Shown: positions 1 through 6,743, counted from the stretch's first letter. The stretch is 15,280 bases of DNA from Microbacteriaceae bacterium UBA963 (GCA_002292955.1 DBCH01000006.1:1-15280), one strand, 5' to 3'. Notes: generated from the sequence alone by a model not told the origin. Made by a program: numbers and translations.

Positions 1-43
1 GGCACGATTGGCAACCCGCGAATGCGATGAATGTGGTGGCGCG

Positions 44-75
44 TAAGGTTATCTCTGTGCACCGCCCGTGGCGGT
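44..75 (+). promoter_or_regulatory. Possible promoter and leader hairpin upstream of the PAC2 gene
   Basis: TAAGGT at 44-49 fits the actinobacterial TAnnnT -10 pattern, and its surroundings (CGTAAGGTTA) match the hexamer region in front of serB. A perfect 6-bp stem with a 3-nt loop (ACCGCC-CGT-GGCGGT) lies at 61-75. If transcription starts near 56, the hairpin would sit at the 5' end of a leader of about 60 nt. No convincing -35 is visible. The alternative is that the hairpin belongs to the end of an upstream gene outside the window. The first 117 bases hold no coding sequence I can identify on either strand. Confidence 0.25.
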
Positions 76-117
76 CGTTGATGCCGAACCGAAGAGTAAA
101 CGATGGGAGCGTGAAAA

Positions 118-1035
118 ATGGGACAGAAAAAGCTTTTTGGCGGTCGAATCCTTGTTGTCGCGTTCGAGGGATGGAATGACGCGGGAGAAGCTGCCAGTTC
201 GGCTGTCCGCACTCTGCACGATCACCTTGAGGTTTTCGCTCTGCTCGCGCTGGATTCTGAGCGCTACTACGACTATCAGTACACGCGACCCACGGTGAGT
301 TTTGACGACGACGGCAGTCGTGTGCTTGCGTGGCCCACGACGACCCTCTACGCGCCACTCGTCCCCTCCCCACGAAGCACATCAGTTGCCGACGATGCGG
401 GGCTCTCGGTGAGCGGCACCAACGTAGGTAACGTCTATCTTCTCCTCGGGGTTGAGCCCTCCCGGAACTGGCAAACCTTTGCCACCGAAGTTATTGATGC
501 CGCTCTGGCTGCCGATGTTGACGCCATGGTGTTTCTGGGAGCTCAACTTGCCGATGTGCCACATACGCGCCCCACCACCATTCATGTGTCGAGCGAGAAT
601 CCCGCGGTGCGCGGCGAACTCGATGTGGAACGCAGCCAGTACGAGGGCCCCGTGGGCATCATCTCAGTTCTCGCTCAGGCCGCCGAGGGAGCCGAGATTC
701 CAACGGTGAACCTGTGGGCCTCCGTGCCCCACTACGTTCAGCACTCTCCCTCGCCCAAAGCGACCCTGGCGTTGATTGATCGCCTCGAAGAAATTATCGA
801 TGTCACCATTCCTCGAGGAACCCTTGTTGCCGACGCGGCCGCCTGGGAAGAATCGATCAACCAATTGGCCGCCGACGATGACGACATGGCCGCCTACATC
901 GGAACGTTAGAGCAGGCACGGGATGCCGTGGACTCCCCCAGTGCCAGCGGTGAAGCGATTGCGCAAGAGTTCGAGCGCTTTCTGCGCAAAAAGGATGGAG
1001 ACGGCGAGTCGCCAGGTCCCAGTCGGAGTGAGTGA
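118..1035 (+). CDS. PAC2 family protein (proteasome assembly chaperone-like fold)
   Basis: The product is 305 residues, the usual size for the actinobacterial PAC2 family (Pfam PAC2, the fold of eukaryotic proteasome assembly chaperone 2). It starts with the typical N-terminal strand and GWNDAGEAA motif around residues 18-26. The middle contains the family's GVEPSRNW segment and a 'FLGAQLADVPHTRP' segment, which is where PAC2 proteins discuss a conserved turn after a hydrophobic strand. The C-terminal 50 residues are acidic and polar and probably disordered. The ATG at 118 is preceded by GGGAGC at 104-109, a good ribosome binding site at about 8 nt. No signal peptide or membrane segment is seen, so it should be cytoplasmic. 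The biochemical role in bacteria is not settled. The family call is firm; the function is unknown. Confidence 0.88.
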   Translation: MGQKKLFGGRILVVAFEGWNDAGEAASSAVRTLHDHLEVFALLALDSERYYDYQYTRPTVSFDDDGSRVLAWPTTTLYAPLVPSPRSTSVADDAGLSVSGTNVGNVYLLLGVEPSRNWQTFATEVIDAALAADVDAMVFLGAQLADVPHTRPTTIHVSSENPAVRGELDVERSQYEGPVGIISVLAQAAEGAEIPTVNLWASVPHYVQHSPSPKATLALIDRLEEIIDVTIPRGTLVADAAAWEESINQLAADDDDMAAYIGTLEQARDAVDSPSASGEAIAQEFERFLRKKDGDGESPGPSRSE

Positions 1036-1051
1036 CGCTCGCGTCTTTCGT

Positions 1052-1057
1052 GATAAT
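1052..1057 (+). promoter_or_regulatory. Possible -10 element for tRNA-Leu
   Basis: GATAAT lies 30 bases before the tRNA 5' end, in the short gap after the PAC2 gene. A start near 1064 would give a 5' leader of about 24 nt, to be removed by RNase P. The -35 region overlaps the PAC2 stop codon and shows no good TTGACA match, so transcription by read-through from PAC2 is also possible. Confidence 0.35.
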
Positions 1058-1087
1058 GTCGCATGTCAGCGAAAGTTGACGCTCAAC

Positions 1088-1170
1088 GCGTGAGTGGCGG
1101 AATGGCAGACGCGCTAGCTTGAGGTGCTAGTGCCCTTATGGGCGTGGGGGTTCAAGTCCCCCCTCGCGCA
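1088..1170 (+). tRNA. tRNA-Leu (anticodon GAG)
   Basis: This is a class II tRNA of 83 nt. The acceptor stem GCGTGAG (1088-1094) pairs with CTCGCGC (1163-1169) with a single G-U pair, and A1170 is the discriminator base. The anticodon arm is CTAGC-TTGAGGT-GCTAG (1114-1130) with anticodon GAG at 1121-1123, reading CUC and CUU leucine codons. A long variable arm (GCCC/GGGC stem, about 1132-1144) is expected for leucine. The T arm is GGGGG-TTCAAGT-CCCCC (1146-1162). The 3' CCA is not encoded, since CGC follows the discriminator, so it must be added by the nucleotidyltransferase. Confidence 0.97.
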
Positions 1171-1177
1171 CGCGAAG

Positions 1178-1206
1178 AAGGCCCCGGTCGAGAGACCGGG
1201 GCCTTT
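1178..1206 (+). terminator. Intrinsic terminator after tRNA-Leu, probably working in both directions
   Basis: A perfect 12-bp stem (1178-1189 with 1194-1205) closes on a GAGA tetraloop and ends in a short TTT run. It lies 7 nt after the tRNA and 15 nt beyond the stop of the leftward gene at 1222. The reverse strand also has a T-containing tract after the stem, so it probably ends transcripts from both sides. Confidence 0.9.
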
Positions 1207-1221
1207 ACTCTTGCGATTCGC

Positions 1222-1677
1222 TTATACGAGTTGCGCTTCCGGGGTCAGGCTGGCCTTCCATGCCACGAGCTTGCGCACCTTGGCACTTGAGTCGTTGGCG
1301 AGCACTTCCATGGCGTCCGCGGGCACGAAGTAGTTAATGGCCACCCAGGAGCGAACTTCCTCGCTGGGGTCGGCAGCTAGAGACCTCAGAACATCGCACG
1401 GGGTTGCTTCATTGCGAGCGACGCACACGCGAACGCTCGTCTCCGGATCCCGAGACAACTGCTCGAAGACGTCCGCGGGAGTGTTCACGTTAAGTGCCGC
1501 ACTTTCGCGAATCTTTGCCCGCCGGTCTGCGGCCATGGTGCGGAGCCGCGCAATCTTGGTGTCCGTCACCGGAGGGGAAAGAAAAGCCGCGACGGCCTGA
1601 TTGTTGAGCTCGGGCGATTCTTTGAGGGCGTCGAGCTGACGCATCTGCGCGGGAGTATTGAAACGAATACACGACAT
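1222..1677 (-). CDS. Leucine-rich repeat variant (LRV/HEAT-like) repeat protein
   Basis: The product is 151 residues. Four units of exactly 26 residues fill residues 48-73, 74-99, 100-125 and 126-151, so the protein ends on a repeat boundary. Shared positions are a hydrophobic-x-x-D start, V/I-R at unit positions 9-10, an A-x-N around 14-16 and Pro at 20. This matches the leucine-rich variant (LRV) repeat, an alpha/3-10 solenoid usually used for protein contacts. The first 47 residues look like a degenerate cap. The [4Fe-4S] cysteine cluster of the founding Azotobacter LRV protein is absent. The ATG at 1677 has no Shine-Dalgarno sequence, but TAGAGT ends exactly 6 nt before it, which suggests a leaderless message. 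It follows the carboxypeptidase gene by 22 bp. The binding partner is unknown. Confidence 0.82.
   Translation of the reverse strand: MSCIRFNTPAQMRQLDALKESPELNNQAVAAFLSPPVTDTKIARLRTMAADRRAKIRESAALNVNTPADVFEQLSRDPETSVRVCVARNEATPCDVLRSLAADPSEEVRSWVAINYFVPADAMEVLANDSSAKVRKLVAWKASLTPEAQLV
1225..1536 (-). repeat. Four tandem 26-codon LRV repeat units
   Basis: The coding repeats of the gene above: four in-frame units of 78 bases with no insertions. The protein pattern is conserved (D-P-x-x-x-V-R, A-x-N, T-P-x-D-V-L) but the DNA has diverged, so this is an old duplication rather than an unstable DNA repeat. Confidence 0.75.
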
Positions 1678-1683
1678 GTGTTA

Positions 1684-1689
1684 ACTCTA
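1684..1689 (-). promoter_or_regulatory. -10 hexamer of a likely leaderless promoter for the LRV gene
   Basis: Reading leftward, TAGAGT is followed by 6 nt (TAACAC) and then the ATG at 1677. The same hexamer and spacing precede the exonuclease start at 6744. No Shine-Dalgarno sequence is present. This would let the repeat protein be made independently of the upstream carboxypeptidase gene. Confidence 0.5.
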
Positions 1690-1699
1690 AGCGCGGGCC

Positions 1700-2971
1700 C
1701 TAGCCAAAGAGCTGTGCGACATGGCTGAAACGCCAGAGGGGTCCGGGATCCGCGAGGTCGTTTTCCAACACCAGGTCGACCACCTGAACACCACGGGGCG
1801 TATCAAAGGTCATCGTTCCGACCGTTGTTCCGGCTCCACCGCCGCGAATGTCTCCCAAGCGAACCTCAACACTCACGGGACTGTCCGACCACGTGACCGC
1901 CGAGACGGACTTCTTGGGCACAATGTTTGACGTGGTGTTCCACAGCGTGGTCACGGTGGCGACGGGTTGTGCCGGATCCGCGAGAACAACCTCACGAAAT
2001 CCTGCTTCGAGCGAGGCAACGTACGTGGCTAACGCAGGTTGAAGTTCGGACTGAAGTGCAGCGCCTGTTGTCACGCCGATCAGCGTGATGGACTCGCGTA
2101 CCACAGTAAACGTGGCGGAATAGAGCAAACACGCCCCCGCTTCCTCTGTCGTTCCGGTTTTTATGCCTGTGATTCCCGAGGTGCCAATCAGTGTGTTCCC
2201 GTTGACCAGCTTCCCAAACAGTGGCAACTCGATGGAACGAGTTCCCACGATGGCGGCCAGGGCCGGATTGGCGAGGGCCAACCGACCAATGGCGATGAGG
2301 TCGGACGAGCTACTTCTGGAGTCTGCGCTCAATCCCGAGGCGTCGGCGACAACCGTATCGTTGAGACCCTGTTCGGCAAGCCACGCAGCGGTCTGCGCCA
2401 GAAACTCATCCATCGATCCATAAGCCCAGATGGCTAGCGAATTGGCAATGTTGTTAGACGAGTTGAGCATCAGGGCATAGAGAGCATCCCGCTCGGTTGT
2501 TGTGTCTCCGACGGAAACTTCGGAATACTTGCCGTCTTGGGCGATGATCGCGTCAAGCTGATCGATGTCCGCCTGCCCAAAAGTGATTGTGGGGCCAGGT
2601 TCATTCGCCTCCAGGGGATGTACTTTGAGCACCATGAGTGCGGTAATGACCTTTGTCATGCTCGCGATGGGCACAACGTTGCTCGTTGGCGCGAGCCCGA
2701 GTGCGCCAAAGTCATCGGCGACGACGGCACTCACACCAAAAGGGGGAACAGCGGGAACAATCAACTCCCCGCGAACAACGGGTTCTTGGACGATTGCGGT
2801 CGATGATGACGGCAGGGGAACCGCAAGCACGGTGGTGGACCACCCGAGCAGGGCAAGGAAAACAACAAGGCCGCCAAAAACTCCGAGTCGCCGCCTCCGA
2901 TACACCGCCGCGGACGGTCGGCGGCCGCGGGGTGAGCGCTGCACAACCAGAGGCTCGATGGGGGAAGTCAC
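1700..2971 (-). CDS. D-alanyl-D-alanine carboxypeptidase (peptidase S11, low-molecular-weight penicillin-binding protein)
   Basis: The product is 423 residues. It should trim the terminal D-Ala from peptidoglycan stem peptides outside the membrane. All three S11 catalytic motifs are present: SMTK at 104-107 (nucleophile Ser104, base Lys107), SSN at 171-173, and KTGT at 271-274. A basic stretch (residues 16-28) is followed by one hydrophobic segment (about 29-50), a signal anchor or signal peptide. A beta-rich C-terminal domain (about 325-423) follows, as in PBP5-type enzymes. The GTG start at 2971 overlaps the stop of the upstream methyltransferase gene (GTGA), with AGGA 7 nt before it, so translation is probably coupled. 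The exact paralog class (dacB/dacC-like) cannot be assigned. Confidence 0.92.
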   Translation of the reverse strand: MTSPIEPLVVQRSPRGRRPSAAVYRRRRLGVFGGLVVFLALLGWSTTVLAVPLPSSSTAIVQEPVVRGELIVPAVPPFGVSAVVADDFGALGLAPTSNVVPIASMTKVITALMVLKVHPLEANEPGPTITFGQADIDQLDAIIAQDGKYSEVSVGDTTTERDALYALMLNSSNNIANSLAIWAYGSMDEFLAQTAAWLAEQGLNDTVVADASGLSADSRSSSSDLIAIGRLALANPALAAIVGTRSIELPLFGKLVNGNTLIGTSGITGIKTGTTEEAGACLLYSATFTVVRESITLIGVTTGAALQSELQPALATYVASLEAGFREVVLADPAQPVATVTTLWNTTSNIVPKKSVSAVTWSDSPVSVEVRLGDIRGGGAGTTVGTMTFDTPRGVQVVDLVLENDLADPGPLWRFSHVAQLFG

Positions 2972-3804
2972 TGGGACATCCTAGGGTCGTCATCGGGGCA
3001 CAGGGCGTATAACGCGACGGCGGAAGCGGATGCCACGTTGAGCGAGTCAACTCCGGAACGCATGGGAATCCTGACCACGGAGTCAGCGATGTTCATGGCT
3101 TCGTTAGTAATGCCGTCACCCTCGGTGCCCAAGACAAGAGCAACTCGTTCGGGGCGCTCTCGAGCAAAGTCTTTGAGACTGACCGACCTGTCGGTGAGCG
3201 CAAGGGCAGCGATGTGAAAGCCAAACTCGTGGAGTACGTCTCGCGTCGCTTGCCAGTCGAGCGTGCGCGTCCACGGGACGGAAAAGACCGCTCCCATCGA
3301 CACGCGAATACTGCGCCGATAAAAAGGGTCGGCGCAACGGGGTGTAACGAGGACCGCGTCCGCGCCCATGCCCGCGACGGCTCGAAAAATGGCGCCGACG
3401 TTGGTGTGGTCAACGATGTCCTCGCAAATCACGAGAGTCCGAGCACTCGTGAGCACCTGTTCAAGCGGGGGAAGAGCGGGACGTTCAAACGACGCGAGTG
3501 CGCCACGATGCAGATGAAATCCCGCAATCTCCTGCAATATCTTGGGAGTTCCCACGTAGACCGGACAGTCGTGACCATCGAGGGCGAGCACAACCTCGTT
3601 GGCCTTCTCAGGCAAAACGAGAGCCGAGCGGGGTACGTGCCCCGCGGCAATTGCACGCCGAATGACCTTGGGCGATTCTGCGATGTAAATTCCCTCCGCG
3701 GGCTCGCGCACCTTTCGCAGAGCAACGTCGGTGAGGTCGGTGTAGTCGCGCAATGTACCGTCGGTTGCAGACAGGTCAACAATGTGGGCCAAAAGAATTC
3801 TCAC
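2968..3804 (-). CDS. SpoU/TrmH family 2'-O-ribose RNA methyltransferase
   Basis: With the GTG start at 3804 the product is 278 residues. It uses S-adenosylmethionine to methylate a ribose 2'-OH in tRNA or rRNA; the target is not decided here. SPOUT motif 1 is at about 135-141 (N-x-G-x-x-x-R), motif 2 is LGTEGDGI at 225-231, and motif 3 is the knot segment with S-L-N-V-A-S at 254-261. The N-terminal 110 residues form the substrate-binding domain with the usual I-A-E-S-P-K-V segment. The reading frame is open back to 3894, but that extension would run into the divergent sirtuin gene and its residues (Cys- and Arg-rich) do not resemble the family, so 3804 is preferred. It is the first gene of the leftward group. 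A palindrome lies just upstream. Confidence 0.9.
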   Translation of the reverse strand: MRILLAHIVDLSATDGTLRDYTDLTDVALRKVREPAEGIYIAESPKVIRRAIAAGHVPRSALVLPEKANEVVLALDGHDCPVYVGTPKILQEIAGFHLHRGALASFERPALPPLEQVLTSARTLVICEDIVDHTNVGAIFRAVAGMGADAVLVTPRCADPFYRRSIRVSMGAVFSVPWTRTLDWQATRDVLHEFGFHIAALALTDRSVSLKDFARERPERVALVLGTEGDGITNEAMNIADSVVRIPMRSGVDSLNVASASAVALYALCPDDDPRMSQ

Positions 3805-3818
3805 TGTAGAAACATTTG

Positions 3819-3834
3819 CGAAACACCTGTTTCG
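3819..3834. promoter_or_regulatory. Perfect 7-2-7 palindrome between the methyltransferase and sirtuin genes (candidate operator)
   Basis: CGAAACA-CC-TGTTTCG is a perfect inverted repeat in the 42-bp gap between two divergent starts (3804 and 3847). It abuts the -10 hexamer of the sirtuin (3835-3840), so a bound protein would cover the -35/spacer region, and it lies 15-30 nt upstream of the methyltransferase start. A 2-nt loop makes an RNA hairpin unlikely, so a dimeric DNA-binding protein is the better explanation. I cannot match it to a named regulator. Confidence 0.5.
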
Positions 3835-3840
3835 TATGCT
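3835..3840 (+). promoter_or_regulatory. -10 hexamer of a likely leaderless promoter for the sirtuin gene
   Basis: TATGCT is followed by 6 nt (CAGCCT) and the ATG at 3847. There is no Shine-Dalgarno sequence in this gap, which supports a transcript starting at or next to the A of the start codon. Confidence 0.5.
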
Positions 3841-3846
3841 CAGCCT

Positions 3847-4713
3847 ATGGTGACGGCACAGGCGGATTCGCCCGCAACCGAGCAGGCGGGTCATATTGCC
3901 CGTCTTGTTGCCGGTAAACGGGTTGCCGTCCTCACCGGTGCGGGTGTCAGCACCGACTCGGGGATTCCCGACTATCGCGGCCAGGGCGCGTCCAAGCGCA
4001 CCCCTATGAAGTTCGCTGACTTCATCGGGTCACTCGATTATCGCCGCCGCTATTGGGCGGGAGCCCATCTCGGTTGGCGCCGATTTGCCGCTGCTGAACC
4101 AAACCGAGGGCACATCGCTCTCGCCGCAATGGAACAGCGTGGAGCAATCTCCGGAATCGTGAGCCAGAACGTCGACGGGCTTCATCGGCGAGCCGGAAGT
4201 GCCCATGTGGTCGATCTGCACGGAACGCTGAGCCGGGTGGGCTGCGTCGAATGCGGGCAAATGTTCGACCGTGACAGCGTGGAGCACCGGGTGGAGTTGC
4301 TCAACCCGTGGCTCGCCCAGATGCCCGATCCCGAACTGGCTCCCGACGGCGACACAGACGTTGAGGGGTGGCAGGCCGTTGAGGTGCCAGAATGCACTGT
4401 CTGCGGCGGGATTCTCAAACCCGATGTGGTGTTCTTCGGTGAATTCGTTCCGCCAAAGGTCTTTCAGGCCGCCACGGCACTCATCACGCGCGCGGATGTA
4501 CTAATCGCGGTGGGCACGTCTCTCGTGGTCAACAGTGGTCTTCGACTCGTGGAACTCGCACATCGACGACGCGACGCCATCGTCATTGTCAATCGGGGGG
4601 AAACGAAAGCGGATCGCCTCGCGGCCGTGAAGGTAGACGGCGGCTCGAGCGAATTCCTAGAGGCGCTCGCCGTGGCCACGGGTGCTGCCGACCTGATCGA
4701 GGACATCGAGTAA
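3847..4713 (+). CDS. Sir2-family NAD-dependent protein deacylase, SIRT4-like (class II) sirtuin
   Basis: The product is 288 residues. It removes acyl groups from protein lysines (or transfers ADP-ribose), consuming NAD+. The NAD site is GAGVSTDSGIPDYR at 31-44; QNVD is at 107-110; the catalytic His125 is in LHG; zinc ligands are Cys133, Cys136, Cys183 and Cys186; KPDVVFFGE is at 191-199 and GTSL at 223-226. The DYR in place of DFR, the RRYWAGAHLGW segment (68-77), and the LNPW...LAPDGD insert (152-169) closely resemble human SIRT4 rather than the short CobB type. The frame is open upstream to 3214, but that part is antisense to the methyltransferase gene; ATG 3847 is chosen because the family N terminus and a -10 element fit it. 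Its end overlaps the convergent glycosyltransferase by 57 bp. Substrates are unknown. Confidence 0.92.
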   Translation: MVTAQADSPATEQAGHIARLVAGKRVAVLTGAGVSTDSGIPDYRGQGASKRTPMKFADFIGSLDYRRRYWAGAHLGWRRFAAAEPNRGHIALAAMEQRGAISGIVSQNVDGLHRRAGSAHVVDLHGTLSRVGCVECGQMFDRDSVEHRVELLNPWLAQMPDPELAPDGDTDVEGWQAVEVPECTVCGGILKPDVVFFGEFVPPKVFQAATALITRADVLIAVGTSLVVNSGLRLVELAHRRRDAIVIVNRGETKADRLAAVKVDGGSSEFLEALAVATGAADLIEDIE

Positions 4714-5766
4714 TCTCACCGCTGAGGCGTGCCAGGAAAACTTTTCAGCCTGGATGACCGCCTTACGTGACTGCGCCGACCACGTTTTATCGTCATCGAG
4801 CCTCGCCAAAGCTGACGCGAACGCGTGAGCGTCTGTGGCCGGCGCGAAGAGGGCTGCGTCGCCGGCCACCTCATGAAAAATCTCGATATCGCTCACAAGA
4901 ACCGGAGTTCCCTCCGCCATGGCCTCAATCAGGGGAATTCCAAAGCCTTCGTCCAGAGATGACGAGACCAGAGCACGGGATGTCGCCAGAAGCTCTCGGT
5001 ACTCAATCTCTGGGGTTCCGTTGTGAAAGATCAGCTCGGCGTGCGGAGCGAGGCCCTCCAGGTGACGGCGCGTCTTGCTGTTGATTCGGCTCAGAAAATG
5101 AAACTCCCAGTCCGGGCTGAGCTCCGCCGCCTTCACCAGTGTTGACACGTTCTTGTAGGGCATGAATGAGCCCATGTAAATCGCTCGTCGAGAGCGCTTG
5201 CTGAAAGGTTGAGGCGCTCGTTTACCTGCCGGCCGATCCGCGGCGTTGGGGACGACAAATACGGGCCGACGAGAGAGCCGATGCGCGGCGATGAGACCAG
5301 CCGTGGTCTGTGATACCGCCACGACGGCGTCGCTGCGATTGAGCAACCACCGTTGGGGTGCCCACGACAGGTGATAGAGGCGCCACAGCAGACGAAGGGG
5401 CCAGGCAAACTGGGGCGGTGGCGTGCGGTGCCGATAGTAAATGAGATCGTGCACGGTCAGGACGAGTCGATAGCTTCTCCCCCGAGATCCCATGGTTTGC
5501 ATGGGGGAGAAGACGACATCAAGATCTGCGCTGTTGAGGTGCCGCGCCACCCAGGGCTCTCGCCAGCTCGTCGGCGACGTCACCGAGACGGTTTCGCCCG
5601 GGGGAAGCAGAGCGCGCTGACGATTGTCCGAGATAATGAAGACAAGCTCGTCGTCGGTTCGCCGTCCCATCAGGAGCGCGAGTTCGTGAGCGAGTCCCGC
5701 ACTAAACCTGCTGATTCCGTCGTGGTGATCCCAGCGAATGTATCGAGCATCGAATCCGATTCTCAT
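4657..5766 (-). CDS. Glycosyltransferase family 1/GT4 (GT-B fold)
   Basis: The product is 369 residues. It should transfer a sugar from a nucleotide or lipid donor to a lipid, glycan or small-molecule acceptor at the cytoplasmic face. An N-terminal Rossmann-like domain contains DGISRF at 16-21 (glycine loop region) and TVHDLIYY at 104-111. The C-terminal domain begins with the GSFMPYKN segment (199-206) and carries the donor-binding E-x7-E motif, Glu273 to Glu281 (EGFGIPLIE). The ATG at 5766 overlaps the stop of the upstream hydrolase gene (ATGA), so the two are co-translated. Its last 57 bp run antisense through the end of the sirtuin gene. Donor and acceptor cannot be predicted; it resembles mannosyltransferases of polysaccharide loci, but no such locus surrounds it. 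Confidence 0.9.
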   Translation of the reverse strand: MRIGFDARYIRWDHHDGISRFSAGLAHELALLMGRRTDDELVFIISDNRQRALLPPGETVSVTSPTSWREPWVARHLNSADLDVVFSPMQTMGSRGRSYRLVLTVHDLIYYRHRTPPPQFAWPLRLLWRLYHLSWAPQRWLLNRSDAVVAVSQTTAGLIAAHRLSRRPVFVVPNAADRPAGKRAPQPFSKRSRRAIYMGSFMPYKNVSTLVKAAELSPDWEFHFLSRINSKTRRHLEGLAPHAELIFHNGTPEIEYRELLATSRALVSSSLDEGFGIPLIEAMAEGTPVLVSDIEIFHEVAGDAALFAPATDAHAFASALARLDDDKTWSAQSRKAVIQAEKFSWHASAVRLLDVLDQVGSTRGHGERL

Positions 5767-6662
5767 GCGCTCATACCGGGGAGTTTCAGGAACCGGCGGA
5801 TGGCATCGGCTGCCTCATCGGCCGCTTCATAGTGCACGAGGTGACCCACATCCTTGACTATGTGCAGGGTGGCGTCATCCAGTCGGGCGGCCAACTCACG
5901 CTGTTTGGAGAGCGACGTGATGTCGTCGCGATCGGCGACAATCATCAGCACCGGCCCGGTGAGCCCGTCGGCGAAGTGACCGACGTCATTGCGCACACTC
6001 GTTTGGAACGCCTCGAGCACAGCGCGACGTCCGTCGAACACCGAAAAGTACTCATCGTGCTGTTCGTGAATCCAGCGTCGCAGATTCTTGTCTTTCGTCT
6101 TGGCCATGGTGACACTCATCACCCGCACGATTGCCCTGTTGCGCAGGAGAGCGTATCCCCAGCGCTCCGGCAATTTTGCCGACACCCTGTAGTAACCAAC
6201 AGCGAGCTTGGTCATCAACCCGCGCGGTCCTTGGAGAGCGTTGGCGGCGATGGGATTCACCAAGATCGTTGCCGGCACCTTCAGGCCACTTGAGCGGGCG
6301 GCGGCCACAACAATCGAGCCAAAAGAGTGCCCCAAAACCGCAGCGCCGGGAGCGTGGCCGGCGCAAAAGGCAGACAACCACGCTGCGAAGGCGTCAATGG
6401 TGGCCGTGCCCGCGAATGCTCGCGTCAGGCCAAATCCTGGCAAATCGGGAATGAGGACGCGAACGCGTGGACCGAGGGCGGCCACAAAGGGCTCCAGTCC
6501 GTGATGATCTCCGCGAAATCCGTGAACCATGACGATGTCTACGGGACGGTTCTCTGGCCCGAAGTCCCACCATGCGGTTTCTACTCCGTTGACCACTCCG
6601 GTGTGGACGCGCACCGGGACCCGTGCCAGTCGATCAGCATAGGGAGACGTGACCGTTGACAC
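5763..6662 (-). CDS. Alpha/beta hydrolase fold protein
   Basis: The product is 299 residues. The oxyanion-hole HGFRG is at 47-51, the nucleophile elbow GHSFG at 111-115 (Ser113), a probable acid in ADRD at 243-246 (Asp246), and the catalytic histidine in VGH at 272-274 (His274). The cap region (about 145-225) is rich in Arg, Trp and Tyr. There is no signal peptide, so it is likely cytoplasmic. The GTG start at 6662 is preceded by TAGACT ending 7 nt upstream and by no Shine-Dalgarno sequence, which suggests a leaderless start. It is the first gene of a two-gene unit with the glycosyltransferase (ATGA overlap). The fold is common to esterases, haloalkane dehalogenases and acyltransferases; the substrate is unknown. 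Confidence 0.88.
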   Translation of the reverse strand: MSTVTSPYADRLARVPVRVHTGVVNGVETAWWDFGPENRPVDIVMVHGFRGDHHGLEPFVAALGPRVRVLIPDLPGFGLTRAFAGTATIDAFAAWLSAFCAGHAPGAAVLGHSFGSIVVAAARSSGLKVPATILVNPIAANALQGPRGLMTKLAVGYYRVSAKLPERWGYALLRNRAIVRVMSVTMAKTKDKNLRRWIHEQHDEYFSVFDGRRAVLEAFQTSVRNDVGHFADGLTGPVLMIVADRDDITSLSKQRELAARLDDATLHIVKDVGHLVHYEAADEAADAIRRFLKLPGMSA

Positions 6663-6669
6663 GCGGGTA

Positions 6670-6675
6670 AGTCTA
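6670..6675 (-). promoter_or_regulatory. -10 hexamer of the hydrolase-glycosyltransferase unit
   Basis: Reading leftward, GCGCG-TAGACT is followed by 7 nt and the GTG at 6662. It is a mirror copy of the exonuclease promoter on the other strand: the 9-base sequence TCTACGCGC at 6672-6680 is the exact inverse of GCGCGTAGA at 6727-6735. Confidence 0.5.
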
Positions 6676-6731
6676 CGCGCAGGCCGATCTCGTCCCGGCG
6701 TTGCCCCCGCTGAGTTGTCTGTCGACGCGCG

Positions 6732-6737
6732 TAGAGT
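6732..6737 (+). promoter_or_regulatory. -10 hexamer of a likely leaderless promoter for the exonuclease gene
   Basis: GCGCG-TAGAGT is followed by 6 nt and the GTG at 6744. With the mirror element at 6670-6675 it forms a symmetric divergent promoter pair in an 81-bp gap. No good -35 hexamer is visible on either strand. Confidence 0.5.
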
Positions 6738-6743
6738 GAGGGC

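Noticed and set aside
1..117. Possible tail of an upstream gene or start of a leftward gene (GTG at 61).
   Set aside because: All short frames at the left edge lack recognisable residues or a clear ribosome binding site; too little sequence to decide.
1124..1333. 69-codon frame starting inside the tRNA-Leu gene.
   Set aside because: It runs through the tRNA, the terminator and antisense to the LRV gene, with no ribosome binding site.
2039..3012. Several rightward frames of 86-139 codons opposite the carboxypeptidase gene.
   Set aside because: They are antisense shadows caused by high GC content; the carboxypeptidase on the other strand has all catalytic motifs.
3819..3834. The palindrome as a LexA (SOS) box.
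   Set aside because: The actinobacterial SOS half-site is TCGAAC with 4 nt spacing; here the half reads CGAAAC and mismatches three of six positions per half.
3214..3846. Long open frame upstream of the sirtuin start, giving a 499-residue product.
   Set aside because: It is antisense to the well-supported methyltransferase gene, the residues are low in hydrophobic content and unlike any family, and a -10 element and the family N terminus fit ATG 3847.
3805..3894. N-terminal extension of the methyltransferase to 3894.
   Set aside because: It would cover the divergent sirtuin start and promoter, and the extra 30 residues (Arg/Cys-rich) do not look like the family N terminus.
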